Shown piece by piece: positions 18,082 through 29,052 of a DNA stretch of 64,000 nucleotides; positions within the stretch are counted from its first letter, which is position 1, and each line of letters starts with the position of its first letter. Location: positions 146,027-210,026 of the forward strand of contig NZ_BAUJ01000005.1 of NCBI RefSeq assembly GCF_000496695.1, given 5' to 3'. The stretch is from Vibrio halioticoli NBRC 102217. Its GTDB lineage: Bacteria; Pseudomonadota; Gammaproteobacteria; Enterobacterales; Vibrionaceae. The notes beneath the pieces were generated by a model. The model was not told where the DNA came from, ran no database searches, and saw only the letters and a program-made list of their open reading frames with translations. The position numbers were made by a program, and so were the translations under genes.

Positions 18082-19938
18082 CTACTGTGCACCTTCAGAG
18101 ATGTAGTACTCGATATCAGTCTTGTTACGCAGTGTTTGCAATACGCCCATCAGATCTTGTTGAACGTTAGCGCTCTTCAGTTGCTGACCAATTTGGTTAT
18201 TGTACTGAGGATCAATAGCAGTGTTCACTTTCGCTAATTCGATAACCACAATGTTACCTGAGGCATCAACAGATTTAGCGTAGTGCAGCGCTTCTTTGCT
18301 AGGATGAGGGATAGCATACACAGTGTGTGATAGTTCAGAACTACGGTTCACTGTTTCAATATCGCTAAAGCTCAACTTGTTAGCCGCAAGGATTGAATCA
18401 TCACCAGCTTCAAGAGTAGTGACTACTTTATCCGCTAATTCAGTCGCCAGTTTACGACCTTCAACTTGTTGGTATTGGTCTTTAACTTGCGCTGCAACTT
18501 CTTCGTAAGGAAGTACAGTTTGTGGGCGAGAATCATCGATACGAACAACAACAATATGTTCAGGATCAACTTCAACTACTGCAGAGTTCAAACCATCTTC
18601 GCTTACTTCTGGGGTTTGTAGCTCTTGCATTACCGCTGGCGACTTAAGAATCGCTGGAGCATCTGCATTTGAGATGAAATCAGTTGTCACCACTTTTTGG
18701 CCTACGGCTTCTGCAGCATCATCTAGAGAATCAGGATATTCGAATGCCACTGTTTCAAGTTTGTTTTGCAGTTCGTAGAAACGGTTAACCGCATCTTGCT
18801 CAGCCACTTCTGTTTTAATTTCAGCCGCAACTTCAGCAAATGGTTTAGCTTGCGCACTCTTCAGTCCGTCTAGCTTGATGATGTGGTAACCAAAATCTGA
18901 TTTAACAACATCACTGTAATCGCCTACGTTTTGTAGAGCAAATGCTGCTGCTTCAAATTTAGGGTCCATAACACCCTTCTCAACCAGACCTAAAGAACCA
19001 CCGTTTTCTGCAGAACCAATATCTTCAGAGTTTTCTTTAGCTAGCGTTGCAAAGTCTGCACCCGCTTTTAGTTGGCTAAGAATATCTTTTGCTTTCGCTT
19101 CATCTTGAATCAGGATGTGGCTAAGGCTACGTTGCTCATGAGTAGAATAACGATCGATGTTCTTCTCATAGAAGTCTTGCGCGTCTTTATCCGATACAGA
19201 ATCGCTTTTCTTCATCTGTTCTGCAGAAAGTTCAATATAAGAAATCTTGAACTGTTCAGGACGAGTAAAGTTAGCTGGGTTGTTCTTATAGAATTCTTGT
19301 AGCTGTTCAGTGGTTGGAGCCACTGTTTTCGCCATTTCACTCGGTTGAATAGTGATAGTGCGAATGTCACGAGTCTGAGTTAAAAGACCAGAAGCGTGAG
19401 CCACTTCTTGTGGAAGTACAAATTCACTTTGTTCAACAGCGCCCAAAATCTTTTGGCGAACAAGGTCACTACGTAGGTATTCCGCAAAGCTATCTGCGTC
19501 ATAACCACCACGACGAAGTGCCGCTTGGTAAACTTGTTGGTCAAACTTACCGTCAGTTTGGAACTGAGGCATGCTCAATAGCACTTCACGTACCTTTTGG
19601 TCACTAACACGTAGGCCCAAAGATTCAGCGTATTGCTCTAGCAAAATTTGGTTGACCATTTGATCCAATACGCGCTGACGGAACGATTGCACGAATGCAG
19701 GGTCGCCCAGTTGGCTTGTAAAGTAATCACCCATTTGTTGTTGAGCTCGGTTGCGTTCATTTTGATACGCTTGTTCAAACTCAGGACGAGAAATCTCAGT
19801 ATTTCCCACTTTTGCAGCAGAACTGTGTCCGCCACCTAAATAGCCACTTACGCCAGTGAAAACGAAAGAGAGAATGATCAGACCTAGAATGATCTTAACG
19901 GCTATGCTATTTACGCCTTCGCGTAATCTTTCCATCAT
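18082..19938 (-). CDS. ppiD: Periplasmic chaperone / inactive PPIase PpiD
   Basis: PpiD is an inner-membrane-anchored periplasmic chaperone near the SecYEG exit. The 618-residue protein has a cytoplasmic N-terminus, one membrane span (V-K-I-I-L-G-L-I-I-L-S-F-V-F), a SurA-like N domain, and a parvulin domain at about 268-360 (H-I-L-I-Q-D through G-Y-H-I-I-K-L). Length matches E. coli PpiD (623). It lies downstream of hupB as in E. coli, with its own terminator. Confidence 0.95.
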   Translation of the reverse strand: MMERLREGVNSIAVKIILGLIILSFVFTGVSGYLGGGHSSAAKVGNTEISRPEFEQAYQNERNRAQQQMGDYFTSQLGDPAFVQSFRQRVLDQMVNQILLEQYAESLGLRVSDQKVREVLLSMPQFQTDGKFDQQVYQAALRRGGYDADSFAEYLRSDLVRQKILGAVEQSEFVLPQEVAHASGLLTQTRDIRTITIQPSEMAKTVAPTTEQLQEFYKNNPANFTRPEQFKISYIELSAEQMKKSDSVSDKDAQDFYEKNIDRYSTHEQRSLSHILIQDEAKAKDILSQLKAGADFATLAKENSEDIGSAENGGSLGLVEKGVMDPKFEAAAFALQNVGDYSDVVKSDFGYHIIKLDGLKSAQAKPFAEVAAEIKTEVAEQDAVNRFYELQNKLETVAFEYPDSLDDAAEAVGQKVVTTDFISNADAPAILKSPAVMQELQTPEVSEDGLNSAVVEVDPEHIVVVRIDDSRPQTVLPYEEVAAQVKDQYQQVEGRKLATELADKVVTTLEAGDDSILAANKLSFSDIETVNRSSELSHTVYAIPHPSKEALHYAKSVDASGNIVVIELAKVNTAIDPQYNNQIGQQLKSANVQQDLMGVLQTLRNKTDIEYYISEGAQ

Positions 19939-20094
19939 AATAGTGCGAAACTCCGAAATGTGGCCTGTATACTATTCAGGCTCTAAAAATCTTTGCCTCG
20001 ATAATATCAGAAAAAGAAATGCGCACCAGTAGGATGCGCATAAATACAGGGTTTGATAGCGATAATTTGCTATCTGATACGATTTGAAGACAGA

Positions 20095-20370
20095 TTATTC
20101 GTTAACTGCGTCTTTCAAAGCTTTACCTGGTTTAAATGCAGGTACTTTTGCCTCTGCAATTTGAATCTCATCACCAGTCTTTGGATTACGACCAGTACGA
20201 GCTGCACGAGTACGGACACTAAAGGTACCAAAGCCCACTAGAGCAACTTGGTCGCCACTTTGCAAAGTTTCACTAATTGTTTCAACCACTGCATCTAACG
20301 CACGGCCAGCAGAAGCTTTAGATAGGTCTGCGTTGTCTGCGATTTTTTCGATAAGCTGAGTTTTGTTCAC
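20095..20370 (-). CDS. hupB: DNA-binding protein HU-beta
   Basis: HU bends and compacts DNA as a dimer. The 91-residue protein has the typical M-N-K-T-Q-L-I-E start, the G-F-G-T-F-S-V-R turn leading into the DNA-binding arm, and the arm motif R-T-G-R-N-P-K-T-G with the intercalating proline. Its place between lon and ppiD identifies it as the beta form rather than hupA. Confidence 0.97.
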   Translation of the reverse strand: MNKTQLIEKIADNADLSKASAGRALDAVVETISETLQSGDQVALVGFGTFSVRTRAARTGRNPKTGDEIQIAEAKVPAFKPGKALKDAVNE

Positions 20371-20497
20371 TATGTATTCCCCTATTACTACTCATGTGAA
20401 GTTTAGAGTAAGTCAATTCCATTATTGTATGAATCTAGCCATGCCCTTGGTATGAAAGGGATATAGCCTCAACTGTTAAAGTAGCGTCCAATAAAAA

Positions 20498-20528
20498 AGC
20501 TGACAAGTAATTTATACCTATCAGCTTA
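20498..20528 (-). terminator. Terminator after lon
   Basis: On the minus strand AAGCTGA and TCAGCTT form a stem with an 18-base loop followed by TTTTATT, about 30 bases beyond the lon stop. Confidence 0.65.
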
Positions 20529-20554
20529 ATTTACATGCTATTTTTTGCTATTTA

Positions 20555-22906
20555 TCACTGTTCCGCTTGGAAAGTGACCCCACTTGGGTCATTTTGCAAT
20601 GCAATTGCTAGCACTTCATCGATCCATTGTACCGGTTTCACCGTGATATCTTTCTTCACGTTTTCAGGAATTTCTTCCAAATCACGTTCGTTATCTTTAG
20701 GGATAAGAACCGTTTTGATACCGCCACGGTGCGCCGCTAGTAGCTTCTCTTTAAGACCGCCAATTGGCAGTACTTCACCACGCAGGGTTATTTCACCTGT
20801 CATAGCAACTTCTGCTTTAACTGGGTTACCCGTCAAGCTAGAGACAAGCGCAGTACACATTGCGATACCCGCACTTGGGCCATCTTTAGGTGTGGCACCT
20901 TCTGGTACGTGAACGTGAATATCACGTTTCTCGTAGAAGTTTGGTGCAATGCCTAGCTTGTCAGCACGGCTTCTTACTACCGTCATTGCTGCTTGGATAG
21001 ACTCTTGCATAACATCGCCTAGCGAACCGGTTTGAGTCAACTTACCTTTACCTAGCATAGACTCAGTTTCGATGGTTAATAGATCGCCACCCACTTCAGT
21101 CCACGCCAGACCTGTCACTTGACCAACGCGATTATGATCGTCAGCTTTGCCGTAATCACAACGTTGCACGCCCAAGTACTCTTTAAGGTTATCTTGGTTA
21201 ACCACCACTTGTTTCAGTGAACTATCCAGTAAGATATTTTTCACCGCTTTACGACAAATCTTCGAAATTTCACGCTCTAAGCTACGCACGCCCGCTTCAC
21301 GAGTGTAGTAACGGATAATACCGATAATCGCGGAGTCGTCGATTTCAATCTCATGCGCTTTTAGACCGTTGCGCTTGATTTGTTTTTCAAGCAAGTGATT
21401 CTTGGCGATGTTCAGTTTTTCATCTTCGGTATAACCCGATAGGCGAATCACTTCCATACGATCCAGTAATGGACCCGGAATATTCATTGAGTTCGATGTT
21501 GCCACGAACATAACATCAGACAGATCGTAATCGACTTCCAGATAATGATCGTTAAAGGCATTATTTTGCTCAGGATCGAGCACTTCTAGCAGTGCTGATG
21601 ACGGATCGCCACGCATGTCTGAAGACATTTTGTCGATTTCATCGAGCAAGAACAGTGGGTTTTTAACCCCAACTTTAGACATCTTCTGAATAAGTTTACC
21701 CGGCATAGAACCAATGTAGGTACGACGGTGACCACGAATCTCAGCCTCATCACGTACACCACCTAGCGCCATACGAGTGTACTGACGACCTGTTGCCGCA
21801 GCAATAGACTGACCCAGCGAGGTTTTACCTACACCAGGAGGACCGACCAAACATAAGATAGGGCCTTTCAGTTTATTAATGCGAGTTTGCACCGCCAAAT
21901 ACTCTAAAATACGTTCTTTAACGCGCTCAAGACCGTAGTGATCGGCATTTAGAACTTCTTCGGCTTTAGCTAAGTTCTTTTTCACTTTTGAACGCTTAGT
22001 CCAAGGCACGCCTACCATCCAATCGATGTAGCTACGAACCACGGTCGCTTCTGCTGACATCGGAGACATCATTTTTAGCTTTTGCAGTTCTTGCTCGGTT
22101 TTTTCACGAGCATCTTTTGGCATTTTAGATTCTTCAATCTTGATCTTCAGTGCTTCAAACTCATCCGGAGCATCGTCCATATCACCCAGTTCTTTCTGAA
22201 TCGCTTTCATTTGCTCATTCAGATAGTACTCGCGCTGGGATTTCTCCATCTGTTTTTTAACACGGCCACGAATGCGCTTTTCAACCTGCAGGATATCAAT
22301 CTCTGACTCCATGCTGCCCATCAAGAACTCAAGACGCTCGTTGACGTCAATGATTTCAAGTACTCGCTGCTTCTCAGCAAGTTTAAGAGGCATATGAGCT
22401 GCGATTGAATCCGCTAGGCGCGGTGCATCATCTATACCGTTTAATGAGGTTAATACCTCTGGTGGGATCTTTTTGTTGAGCTTAATAAAGCCTTCAAATT
22501 GGTTAATAGCACTGCGTACTACCACCTCTTCTTCTTTATCATCAATTTGTGGGGTAGTCAGAAATTCAGCATCTGCCACAAAGAAGTCATCTTCGCGAAT
22601 CGAGTGAACTTTTGCGCGCTGTTGACCTTCAACCAGCACTTTTACAGTGCCGTCGGGTAGCTTCAACAATTGAAGAATGGTCGCAACAGTACCTACTTGG
22701 AATAAATCTTCTTTGGTCGGCTCTTCTGTATCCGCTTCTTTTTGGGCAATCAAGAGAACTTGCTTATCATTGTCCATTGCAGATTGAAGGCAGTTGATCG
22801 ACTTCTCACGACCAACGAACAGAGGAATGACCATATGTGGGTAAACGACCACATCTCGTAATGGCAGCACGGGTATTTCAATACGCTCGGAACGCTCCAA
22901 GTTCAT
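20555..22906 (-). CDS. lon: ATP-dependent protease Lon
   Basis: Lon degrades misfolded and regulatory proteins in the cytoplasm. The 783-residue protein shows the LAN substrate-binding domain (about 10-200), a coiled region, an AAA+ module with Walker A G-P-P-G-V-G-K-T near 355 and Walker B F-L-L-D-E-I-D, and a C-terminal protease domain with the catalytic Ser in [11 protein letters not shown] and Lys in [15 protein letters not shown] lies just before the ATG. Confidence 0.98.
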   Translation of the reverse strand: MNLERSERIEIPVLPLRDVVVYPHMVIPLFVGREKSINCLQSAMDNDKQVLLIAQKEADTEEPTKEDLFQVGTVATILQLLKLPDGTVKVLVEGQQRAKVHSIREDDFFVADAEFLTTPQIDDKEEEVVVRSAINQFEGFIKLNKKIPPEVLTSLNGIDDAPRLADSIAAHMPLKLAEKQRVLEIIDVNERLEFLMGSMESEIDILQVEKRIRGRVKKQMEKSQREYYLNEQMKAIQKELGDMDDAPDEFEALKIKIEESKMPKDAREKTEQELQKLKMMSPMSAEATVVRSYIDWMVGVPWTKRSKVKKNLAKAEEVLNADHYGLERVKERILEYLAVQTRINKLKGPILCLVGPPGVGKTSLGQSIAAATGRQYTRMALGGVRDEAEIRGHRRTYIGSMPGKLIQKMSKVGVKNPLFLLDEIDKMSSDMRGDPSSALLEVLDPEQNNAFNDHYLEVDYDLSDVMFVATSNSMNIPGPLLDRMEVIRLSGYTEDEKLNIAKNHLLEKQIKRNGLKAHEIEIDDSAIIGIIRYYTREAGVRSLEREISKICRKAVKNILLDSSLKQVVVNQDNLKEYLGVQRCDYGKADDHNRVGQVTGLAWTEVGGDLLTIETESMLGKGKLTQTGSLGDVMQESIQAAMTVVRSRADKLGIAPNFYEKRDIHVHVPEGATPKDGPSAGIAMCTALVSSLTGNPVKAEVAMTGEITLRGEVLPIGGLKEKLLAAHRGGIKTVLIPKDNERDLEEIPENVKKDITVKPVQWIDEVLAIALQNDPSGVTFQAEQ

Positions 22907-22939
22907 AATTATCTCTCTTCCGTTTTCGGCTTATGGTCT

Positions 22940-22968
22940 TTATATAAGGTCACTTTAAATAGAATCAA
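22940..22968 (-). promoter_or_regulatory. Candidate sigma-70 promoter of lon
   Basis: On the minus strand TTGATT (22963-22968) and ATATAA (22940-22945) are separated by 17 bases, about 34 bases upstream of the lon start. I saw no clear heat-shock (sigma-32) consensus here. Confidence 0.45.
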
Positions 22969-23106
22969 TACCTGTAACAATAAGAATCACTTAACTTAGT
23001 CAAATAGTGTTCGTTTTACTGTATTTAATTAAAATTAAACACAAAAAACCATTAAGTGATGGCTATCGTTACTACGCTTGATTAGTTAGCTTAGATCATC
23101 AGAAAC

Positions 23107-23135
23107 AAAAAAAGCGAGCAAAGCTCGCTTTTTGT
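23107..23135 (-). terminator. Terminator after clpX
   Basis: Stem AAGCGAGC/GCTCGCTT with a short loop and an A/T tract on both sides; on the minus strand it ends in seven T, just past the clpX stop. Confidence 0.9.
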
Positions 23136-23151
23136 TATATCGAGTTAACGA

Positions 23152-24429
23152 TTATGATTCAGCAATCGCAGCCTGATTGTCACCACCATCATAAATCATC
23201 AGTGGTTCAGACTCGCCATTGATAACAGACTCATCAATAACCACTTTGCTGACGTCTGTCTTTGAAGGCAGTTCATACATAGTTTCAAGGAGCACGTTCT
23301 CAAGAATAGAACGTAAACCACGAGCACCTGTTTTACGCTCCATGGCACGTTTAGCGATTGCTTTAAGTGCATCTTCGCGGAACTCTAGCTCTACATCTTC
23401 CAGGTCAAACAAAGCAGCGTACTGCTTAGTCAGCGCATTCTTAGGCTGGCTAAGAATCTGAATTAATGCCGCTTCATCAAGCTCTGTCAGTGTTGTAGTT
23501 ACAGGAAGACGACCGATAAACTCAGGAATTAAGCCATATTTGACTAGATCCTCAGGCTCAACCTGTTTGAACATTTCACTGACGCTCTTCTGTTCGTGTT
23601 TAGCGTGAATTTCAGCGCCAAAACCAATACCAGAGCCAGTTTCTACTCGTTGTTCGATCACTTTATCTAGGCCGGCAAATGCACCGCCACAGATAAATAG
23701 GATCTTCGAAGTATCAACCTGCAAGAACTCTTGTTGAGGGTGCTTACGACCACCTTGAGGTGGTACAGAAGCAATGGTACCTTCAACCAGTTTAAGTAGT
23801 GCTTGCTGCACACCTTCACCAGAAACATCACGAGTAATTGATGGGTTTTCTGCTTTACGAGAGATCTTGTCAATCTCATCGATGTAAACAATACCGCGCT
23901 CAGCTTTCGCTACGTCGTAATCACATTTTTGCAGAAGTTTTTGAATGATGTTTTCAACATCTTCACCCACATAACCGGCTTCAGTTAATGTGGTAGCATC
24001 TGCCATGGTAAACGGTACGTCTAGAAGACGAGCCAGCGTTTCAGCTAATAATGTTTTACCACTGCCCGTAGGGCCAATAAGTAAAATATTACTCTTACCA
24101 AGTTCAACGCCATCAGCGGTTTTATCGCCGTTACGCAGACGTTTGTAGTGGTTATATACTGCTACGGAAAGCACTTTTTTCGCAAATTCTTGACCAATTA
24201 CATATTCGTCAAGGTGTTCACGAATATCTCGCGGAGTCGGCAAATCCTCAGACTCTTTCTTCGGAAGCGCCTCTTTGATCTCTTCACGAATAATATCGTT
24301 ACAAAGATCAACACACTCGTCACAGATGTATACGGACGGGCCCGCGATCAATTTGCGAACTTCATGCTGACTTTTACCGCAGAAAGAGCAGTACAAAAGC
24401 TTGCCACTCTCTTTGCTTTTATCTGTCAT
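23152..24429 (-). CDS. clpX: ClpXP ATPase subunit ClpX
   Basis: ClpX is the hexameric AAA+ unfoldase that feeds substrates to ClpP. The 425-residue protein has the N-terminal zinc-binding domain with C-x2-C...C-x2-C (C-S-F-C-G-K and I-C-D-E-C), Walker A G-P-T-G-S-G-K-T near 121, the pore loop G-Y-V-G-E-D-V, Walker B V-Y-I-D-E-I-D, the ClpP-docking I-G-F tripeptide (G-S-G-I-G-F-G), and sensor-2 T-G-A-R-G-L-R. It follows clpP by 71 bases. Confidence 0.98.
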   Translation of the reverse strand: MTDKSKESGKLLYCSFCGKSQHEVRKLIAGPSVYICDECVDLCNDIIREEIKEALPKKESEDLPTPRDIREHLDEYVIGQEFAKKVLSVAVYNHYKRLRNGDKTADGVELGKSNILLIGPTGSGKTLLAETLARLLDVPFTMADATTLTEAGYVGEDVENIIQKLLQKCDYDVAKAERGIVYIDEIDKISRKAENPSITRDVSGEGVQQALLKLVEGTIASVPPQGGRKHPQQEFLQVDTSKILFICGGAFAGLDKVIEQRVETGSGIGFGAEIHAKHEQKSVSEMFKQVEPEDLVKYGLIPEFIGRLPVTTTLTELDEAALIQILSQPKNALTKQYAALFDLEDVELEFREDALKAIAKRAMERKTGARGLRSILENVLLETMYELPSKTDVSKVVIDESVINGESEPLMIYDGGDNQAAIAES

Positions 24430-24500
24430 TCGCTAACCTCTTAGCTTTAAACTTTAATTTATCTATTAAAGTTTACATCAAAAAAACTTGAACCGACGAC

Positions 24501-25124
24501 TTAATTGTCGCGAGACAATACTGAATCTACCAAGCCATATGCAACAGACTGTTCAGCAGACATAAAGTTGTCACGATCGGTATCGCGCTCAATCACTTCC
24601 ATTGGCTGACCAGTATGTTCAGCAAGAAGCGTGTTGAGTTTTTTCTTAATAGTCAAAATCTCTTGAGCATGAATTTGAATATCAGACGCTTGTCCTTGGA
24701 ATCCACCTAATGGTTGGTGAATCATTACGCGAGAGCTTGGTAGCGCAAAACGCTTACCTTTAGCGCCGCCCGCTAGTAAAAACGCGCCCATAGAACATGC
24801 TTGTCCCATACATACTGTACTTACGTTTGGCTTTATGTACTGCATAGTGTCATAAATTGACATGCCCGCAGTAACACTACCGCCCGGTGAGTTGATGTAT
24901 AGGAAAATATCTTTTTCTGGATTCTCTGATTCTAGGAACAACAATTGGGCCACTACAAGGTTGGCCATGTGATCTTCAACTTGTCCAGTCAAGAAGATGA
25001 TTCGCTCCTTCAGCAAGCGAGAATAGATATCGTAAGAACGCTCACCTCGTGATGATTGCTCTACCACCATAGGTACTAGTGCATCCATAATTGGCGACAT
25101 TACATTTTTTTCTTGGTAGCTCAT
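24501..25124 (-). CDS. clpP: ClpP protease subunit
   Basis: ClpP forms the double-heptamer proteolytic chamber. The 207-residue precursor carries the catalytic triad at S111 (G-Q-A-C-S-M-G-A), H136 (V-M-I-H-Q-P) and D185 (D-T-D-R-D), the same positions as in the E. coli precursor, implying a similar propeptide. It lies between tig and clpX in the standard order. Confidence 0.98.
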   Translation of the reverse strand: MSYQEKNVMSPIMDALVPMVVEQSSRGERSYDIYSRLLKERIIFLTGQVEDHMANLVVAQLLFLESENPEKDIFLYINSPGGSVTAGMSIYDTMQYIKPNVSTVCMGQACSMGAFLLAGGAKGKRFALPSSRVMIHQPLGGFQGQASDIQIHAQEILTIKKKLNTLLAEHTGQPMEVIERDTDRDNFMSAEQSVAYGLVDSVLSRDN

Positions 25125-25150
25125 AGTGTTATATCCCTATCCCTAAAAAC

Positions 25151-25185
25151 AAATGGCCCGAATGATTATCTCATACGGACCATTA
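25151..25185 (-). terminator. Terminator after tig
   Basis: Imperfect 13-bp stem (25153-25165 with 25171-25183) followed on the minus strand by ATTTGTTTTT. It separates tig from clpP. Confidence 0.7.
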
Positions 25186-25235
25186 TTAGTAGAAGAGTGA
25201 CTAAAAAGTCAACCCTCTACGCAGACCAAACGCCA

Positions 25236-26537
25236 TTAAGCTGGTTGTTGGTTCATAATTGCATCAAATGACTCTTCTTTCTCAGTCACTTGAGCTTTAG
25301 CGATGATAGCGTCGATAGCTTGCTCTTCTAGAGCAACGTTGCGCATGTTGTTCATCATTTCTTCATTGCTTTCGTAGTAAGCGATAACTTCTGAAGGATC
25401 TTCGTATGCTGTAGCCATTTCAGTGATAAGTGCTTTCACTTTCTCATCGTCTGCTTTTAGCTCTTCTGCTTTGATAACTTCACCAAGTAGAAGACCAACA
25501 ACTACGCGTTTGCGAGCTTGCTCTTCGAACAACTCACGAGGTAGTTGGTCAGCAGCGTCAGTGTTGCCACCGAAACGTTGAGCAGCTTGTTGACGAAGAA
25601 CGCCAATTTCTTGCTCGATAAGTGCTGCAGGAACAGTGATGTCGTTCTCTTTAGCTAGACCGTCAATCGCTTGCTCTTTGATACGGCTCTTAAGCGCTTG
25701 CTTAAGTTCACGTTCCATGTTCTTACGAACTTCAGCTTTAAGTGCGTCGATGCCGCCCTCAACTACGCCGAATTTAGCAACGAACTCGTCAGTTAGCTCA
25801 GGAAGTTCACGCGCTTCAACTTTGTTCACTTTGATTGCGAACTTAGCTTCTTTACCTTTTAGGTTTTCAGCGTGGTAGTCTTCTGGGAAAGCTACGTCGA
25901 TTTCAAATTCCATACCAGCTGTTTTACCAGCGATACCGTCTTCGAAACCAGGGATCATGCGACCTTGGCCCATTTCTAGAGGGAAGTTTTCAGCTTTACC
26001 GCCTTCAAATTCTTCACCGTCGATAGAACCAACGAAGTCGATAGTTGCGCGAGAACCTTCTTCAACTGCTGAATCAACTTCAGTCCAAGTCGCTTGTTGC
26101 TTACGTAGAGTTTCAATCATGTTGTCTACGTCTGCATCTTTAACTTCAACTACTGCTTTCTCAACAGCGATGTTTTCTAGACCTTTAAGTTCGATCTCAG
26201 GGAAAACTTCTAGAGTTGCAGTAAATACAAGATCTTGACCCGCAGTAGTGTCTACTGGTGCGAAAGTTGGTGCACCTGCTGGGTTGATCTTTTCTTTAAC
26301 GATAGTTTCGATGTAGTGACGCTGCATCACTTCACCCATAACGTCGTTACGTACCGCGTTACCGTACATTTTCGCTACCATTTTCAAAGGCACTTTGCCT
26401 TTACGGAAACCGTCGAAACGACGATTTTTAGCGATGTTACGTAGTTCAGCTGTCACTGCATCTTCAATGTTAGCAGCAGGAACAGTGATAGTTAGACGGC
26501 GCTCAAGACCTTCTAGAGTTTCAACAGTAGCTTGCAT
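25236..26537 (-). CDS. tig: Trigger factor
   Basis: Trigger factor is the ribosome-bound chaperone that meets nascent chains. The 433-residue protein has the ribosome-docking signature F-R-K-G-K-V-P near residue 44, an FKBP-type PPIase domain (about 160-245, with I-D-F-V-G-S-I-D-G and M-I-P-G-F-E-D), and the helical C-terminal chaperone arms. It heads the tig-clpP-clpX-lon cluster. The 5' untranslated region contains two small hairpins. Confidence 0.97.
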   Translation of the reverse strand: MQATVETLEGLERRLTITVPAANIEDAVTAELRNIAKNRRFDGFRKGKVPLKMVAKMYGNAVRNDVMGEVMQRHYIETIVKEKINPAGAPTFAPVDTTAGQDLVFTATLEVFPEIELKGLENIAVEKAVVEVKDADVDNMIETLRKQQATWTEVDSAVEEGSRATIDFVGSIDGEEFEGGKAENFPLEMGQGRMIPGFEDGIAGKTAGMEFEIDVAFPEDYHAENLKGKEAKFAIKVNKVEARELPELTDEFVAKFGVVEGGIDALKAEVRKNMERELKQALKSRIKEQAIDGLAKENDITVPAALIEQEIGVLRQQAAQRFGGNTDAADQLPRELFEEQARKRVVVGLLLGEVIKAEELKADDEKVKALITEMATAYEDPSEVIAYYESNEEMMNNMRNVALEEQAIDAIIAKAQVTEKEESFDAIMNQQPA

Positions 26538-26932
26538 TATTTTATAAACCTCAACAAAAGCTCAGTTTCCTGAGCATAGCGTCACCGTTTTAATACAGGT
26601 GACAACATCCTAGTGTGTGCCCCAAAGAGGCACCTAAATACAAAAAGAGTGCCGCTGTTACATAATACGTAAGGTAATCAGGTAACAACGAATCAATTAG
26701 CGATACCTTATTTAAGACATCTCCAATTGACCTCAGAGTAATAAATTGACGCGACATTCTACCGACATAGGCTTGCCCTGTCGAGAGATGAGCCTAAACC
26801 CTCTTCAATTATTGTAGATAGAGTCCTGTAATAGGAATATCTCGTAGCAATACAATGGGGGCATGTTCGGCAAAATCAACGGTAATAATCAAAATTGATT
26901 TTCAAGTTTGAAAAACGAGATCTTGTTCAAAT
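26538..26932. other. Intergenic region upstream of tig
   Basis: About 395 bases without a gene. The tig-proximal part holds two small inverted repeats (GCTCAG...CTGAGC near 26569-26582 and GTCACC...GGTGAC near 26581-26604) that would lie in the tig leader RNA. A TATTAT box on the minus strand near 26665 could be the promoter -10. I see nothing else. Confidence 0.4.
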
Positions 26933-26965
26933 AAAAAAACCGCTAACGGCAAGGTTAACGGTTTA
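26933..26965 (-). terminator. Terminator after gltX
   Basis: On the minus strand AAACCGTTAAC pairs with GTTAGCGGTTT and is followed by a T run, about 36 bases beyond the gltX stop. Confidence 0.88.
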
Positions 26966-27000
26966 TAAATCATTTAAATTGCAAAGTGATGAACTGAGCG

Positions 27001-28428
27001 TTAAGCGTTTGCTTCACGAGCTGTAATAAACTCTAGAGCCAGCTTAATGCGAGCGATAACGCGCTCTTTGCCAATCAATGCCATTACTGCATCAACAGAT
27101 GGAGATTGACCGCCACCAGTTACCGCAACGCGAAGTGGCATACCGATTTTACCCATGCCAATTTCAAGCTCTTCACAAACAGCTGCAATAACGCCCTCTT
27201 TAATTGACTCAGTAGACCAATCAGACAGTGCTTCTACTTTTGCTAATGCTAGCTCAAGTGGACCTCTTGCTACGCCGCGAAGGTGTTTCTTAGCTGCGCC
27301 TGCTTCAAACTCACTAAAGTCTTCGTAGAAGTAGCGGATTTGCTGAGCCAGTTCAACCAATGTATGACAACGCTCACCCACCAGCTGAATAACATCAGTG
27401 ATTGCAGGACCATTGTCAGTGTTTAGGTTTTGTTGGTCTAAGTGCCATTGTAGGTATTTCGCTACATATTCAGGCTCAGAAGTCTTGATGTAGTGGTTGT
27501 TTAGCCACAACAATTTGTCTGTGTTAAAAGCTGATGCAGACTTAGAAACGGCGTCTAGGCTAAATAGTTTAATCATTTCTTCTTCAGAGAAGATTTCTTG
27601 GTCGCCATGAGACCAACCTAGACGTACTAGGTAGTTATTTAGAGCATTTGGCAAGTAACCTTCATCGCGATATTGCATCACGGATACAGCACCATGACGC
27701 TTAGACAGTTTTGCGCCATCATCACCCAAAATCATCGCACAGTGAGCAAAAGTAGGTACTGGTGCGCCTAGTGCTTTGTAAATGTTGATTTGACGAGGGG
27801 TGTTATTGATATGGTCTTCACCACGAACCACTTGAGTAATGCCCATATCCCAATCATCAACCACAACCACAAAGTTGTAAGTTGGTGCACCGTCAGTACG
27901 ACAAATGATAAGGTCATCAAGTTGGCTGTTGCTAATTTCAATATGACCGCGGATTTGGTCATCAAAAATTACGCTACCCTCTTTAGGGTTGCGGAAACGT
28001 ACCACGTAATCATCGCCTTCTTTTGCAGCCGCGTTTGCAGCAACAATTTTCGGGTGATTAGCATCGTAACGAGGCATTTCTTTGTTAGCTTCTTGCTCTT
28101 CACGAATTTCTTCAAGCAATTCTTTAGAAGCGTAACATTTGTATGCTTTGTCTTCTGCGAGCAGTACATCAATACATTCGTTATAACGGTCAAAACGTTT
28201 AGATTGGTAATATGGACCTTCATCCCAATCCAACCCCATCCACTTCATCCCTTCAAGAATTGCGTCTACCGCTTCTTGTGAGTTGCGCTCTAGGTCAGTA
28301 TCTTCGATACGCAGTACAAATTGACCACCTTGGTTTTTAGCAAAAAGCCAAGAATACAGTGCTGTACGCGCACCACCTACGTGTAGATAGCCAGTCGGGC
28401 TTGGGGCAAAACGAGTTTTTACCGTCAT
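27001..28428 (-). CDS. gltX: Glutamyl-tRNA synthetase
   Basis: GltX charges tRNA-Glu. The 475-residue class I synthetase starts [19 protein letters not shown], containing the HIGH-type motif, and has K-L-S-K-R-H-G-A as the KMSKS-type loop near 240. C-x-C and later zinc residues are not evident, as in many Glu enzymes. I start at the ATG at 28428 (AAGG about 8 bases upstream); the frame remains open 72 bases further but that leader does not resemble the family. Confidence 0.97.
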   Translation of the reverse strand: MTVKTRFAPSPTGYLHVGGARTALYSWLFAKNQGGQFVLRIEDTDLERNSQEAVDAILEGMKWMGLDWDEGPYYQSKRFDRYNECIDVLLAEDKAYKCYASKELLEEIREEQEANKEMPRYDANHPKIVAANAAAKEGDDYVVRFRNPKEGSVIFDDQIRGHIEISNSQLDDLIICRTDGAPTYNFVVVVDDWDMGITQVVRGEDHINNTPRQINIYKALGAPVPTFAHCAMILGDDGAKLSKRHGAVSVMQYRDEGYLPNALNNYLVRLGWSHGDQEIFSEEEMIKLFSLDAVSKSASAFNTDKLLWLNNHYIKTSEPEYVAKYLQWHLDQQNLNTDNGPAITDVIQLVGERCHTLVELAQQIRYFYEDFSEFEAGAAKKHLRGVARGPLELALAKVEALSDWSTESIKEGVIAAVCEELEIGMGKIGMPLRVAVTGGGQSPSVDAVMALIGKERVIARIKLALEFITAREANA

Positions 28429-28651
28429 TGAATTTACCTTTAACAGTCCAGTCGCTTGAATAAGCGTGTAATTTGCCGCTATTTTAGCACCGCAGTGCAA
28501 ATGTACAACGGAAAGGGACTGGATCTAGGTAAAGAGCTTTAGATTAATGACATTTTCGCAGAAGCAAACAACATTAAATGCATTCAATAGTAATGAAGTG
28601 AGCATTTAAAGTGAGTTGAGCCATGAGAATCTGGTTCTCATTAAATCGTCA

Positions 28652-28759
28652 TTACATAACGAAGCCAACAATACCCACTAGAGAAGCCAGAGAAAATAGA
28701 GCGATACGACCGATTAGGCCAAACTCAGAGTGTTCGATCATTGCAGTGTTATGGTGCAT
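28652..28759 (-). CDS. 35-residue small membrane protein
   Basis: A short frame too small for routine calling: 35 residues starting M-H-H-N-T-A-M-I-E-H-S, followed by one hydrophobic segment (I-A-L-F-S-L-A-S-L-V-G-I-V-G-F-V) and a stop. AAGGAAAG lies 4-5 bases before the ATG, a strong ribosome site, and a cAMP-CRP-like site lies about 115 bases upstream. I do not know its function; a single-span inner-membrane small protein is the natural reading. Confidence 0.65.
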   Translation of the reverse strand: MHHNTAMIEHSEFGLIGRIALFSLASLVGIVGFVM

Positions 28760-28874
28760 AGGCTTTCCTTTTGTAATAAGTATTTAACAACCACTCTTAA
28801 TATCGTTCACATTACGCTCCGATACAATGTAAATATTTCAATATTATGACACTAGACGCTATTCAATGTATTTA

Positions 28875-28890
28875 CGTGACATAAATCACA
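28875..28890. promoter_or_regulatory. Candidate CRP-binding site
   Basis: CGTGA-N6-TCACA matches the TGTGA-N6-TCACA consensus at nine of ten positions. It lies between the small protein gene (minus) and the DUF2797 gene (plus) and could serve either. Confidence 0.5.
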
Positions 28891-29052
28891 CTATAGCGAT
28901 AGTGACTTACATCTATTTCGATTAATACTCAATCAATTCAATAACTCACAGCTCCCTACTTTTTAGAGAAATTTTCTCACTACAGTAAAATTTAACTCGG
29001 TATACTAGAGGGAAATGTGCAATAAACTGGATAGAAAAGGAACTCACAAAGA

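Noticed and set aside
24148..24444. Plus-strand frame opposite clpX
   Set aside because: Antisense shadow of a highly conserved gene with no ribosome site or family resemblance; the same holds for the many other frames opposite core genes.
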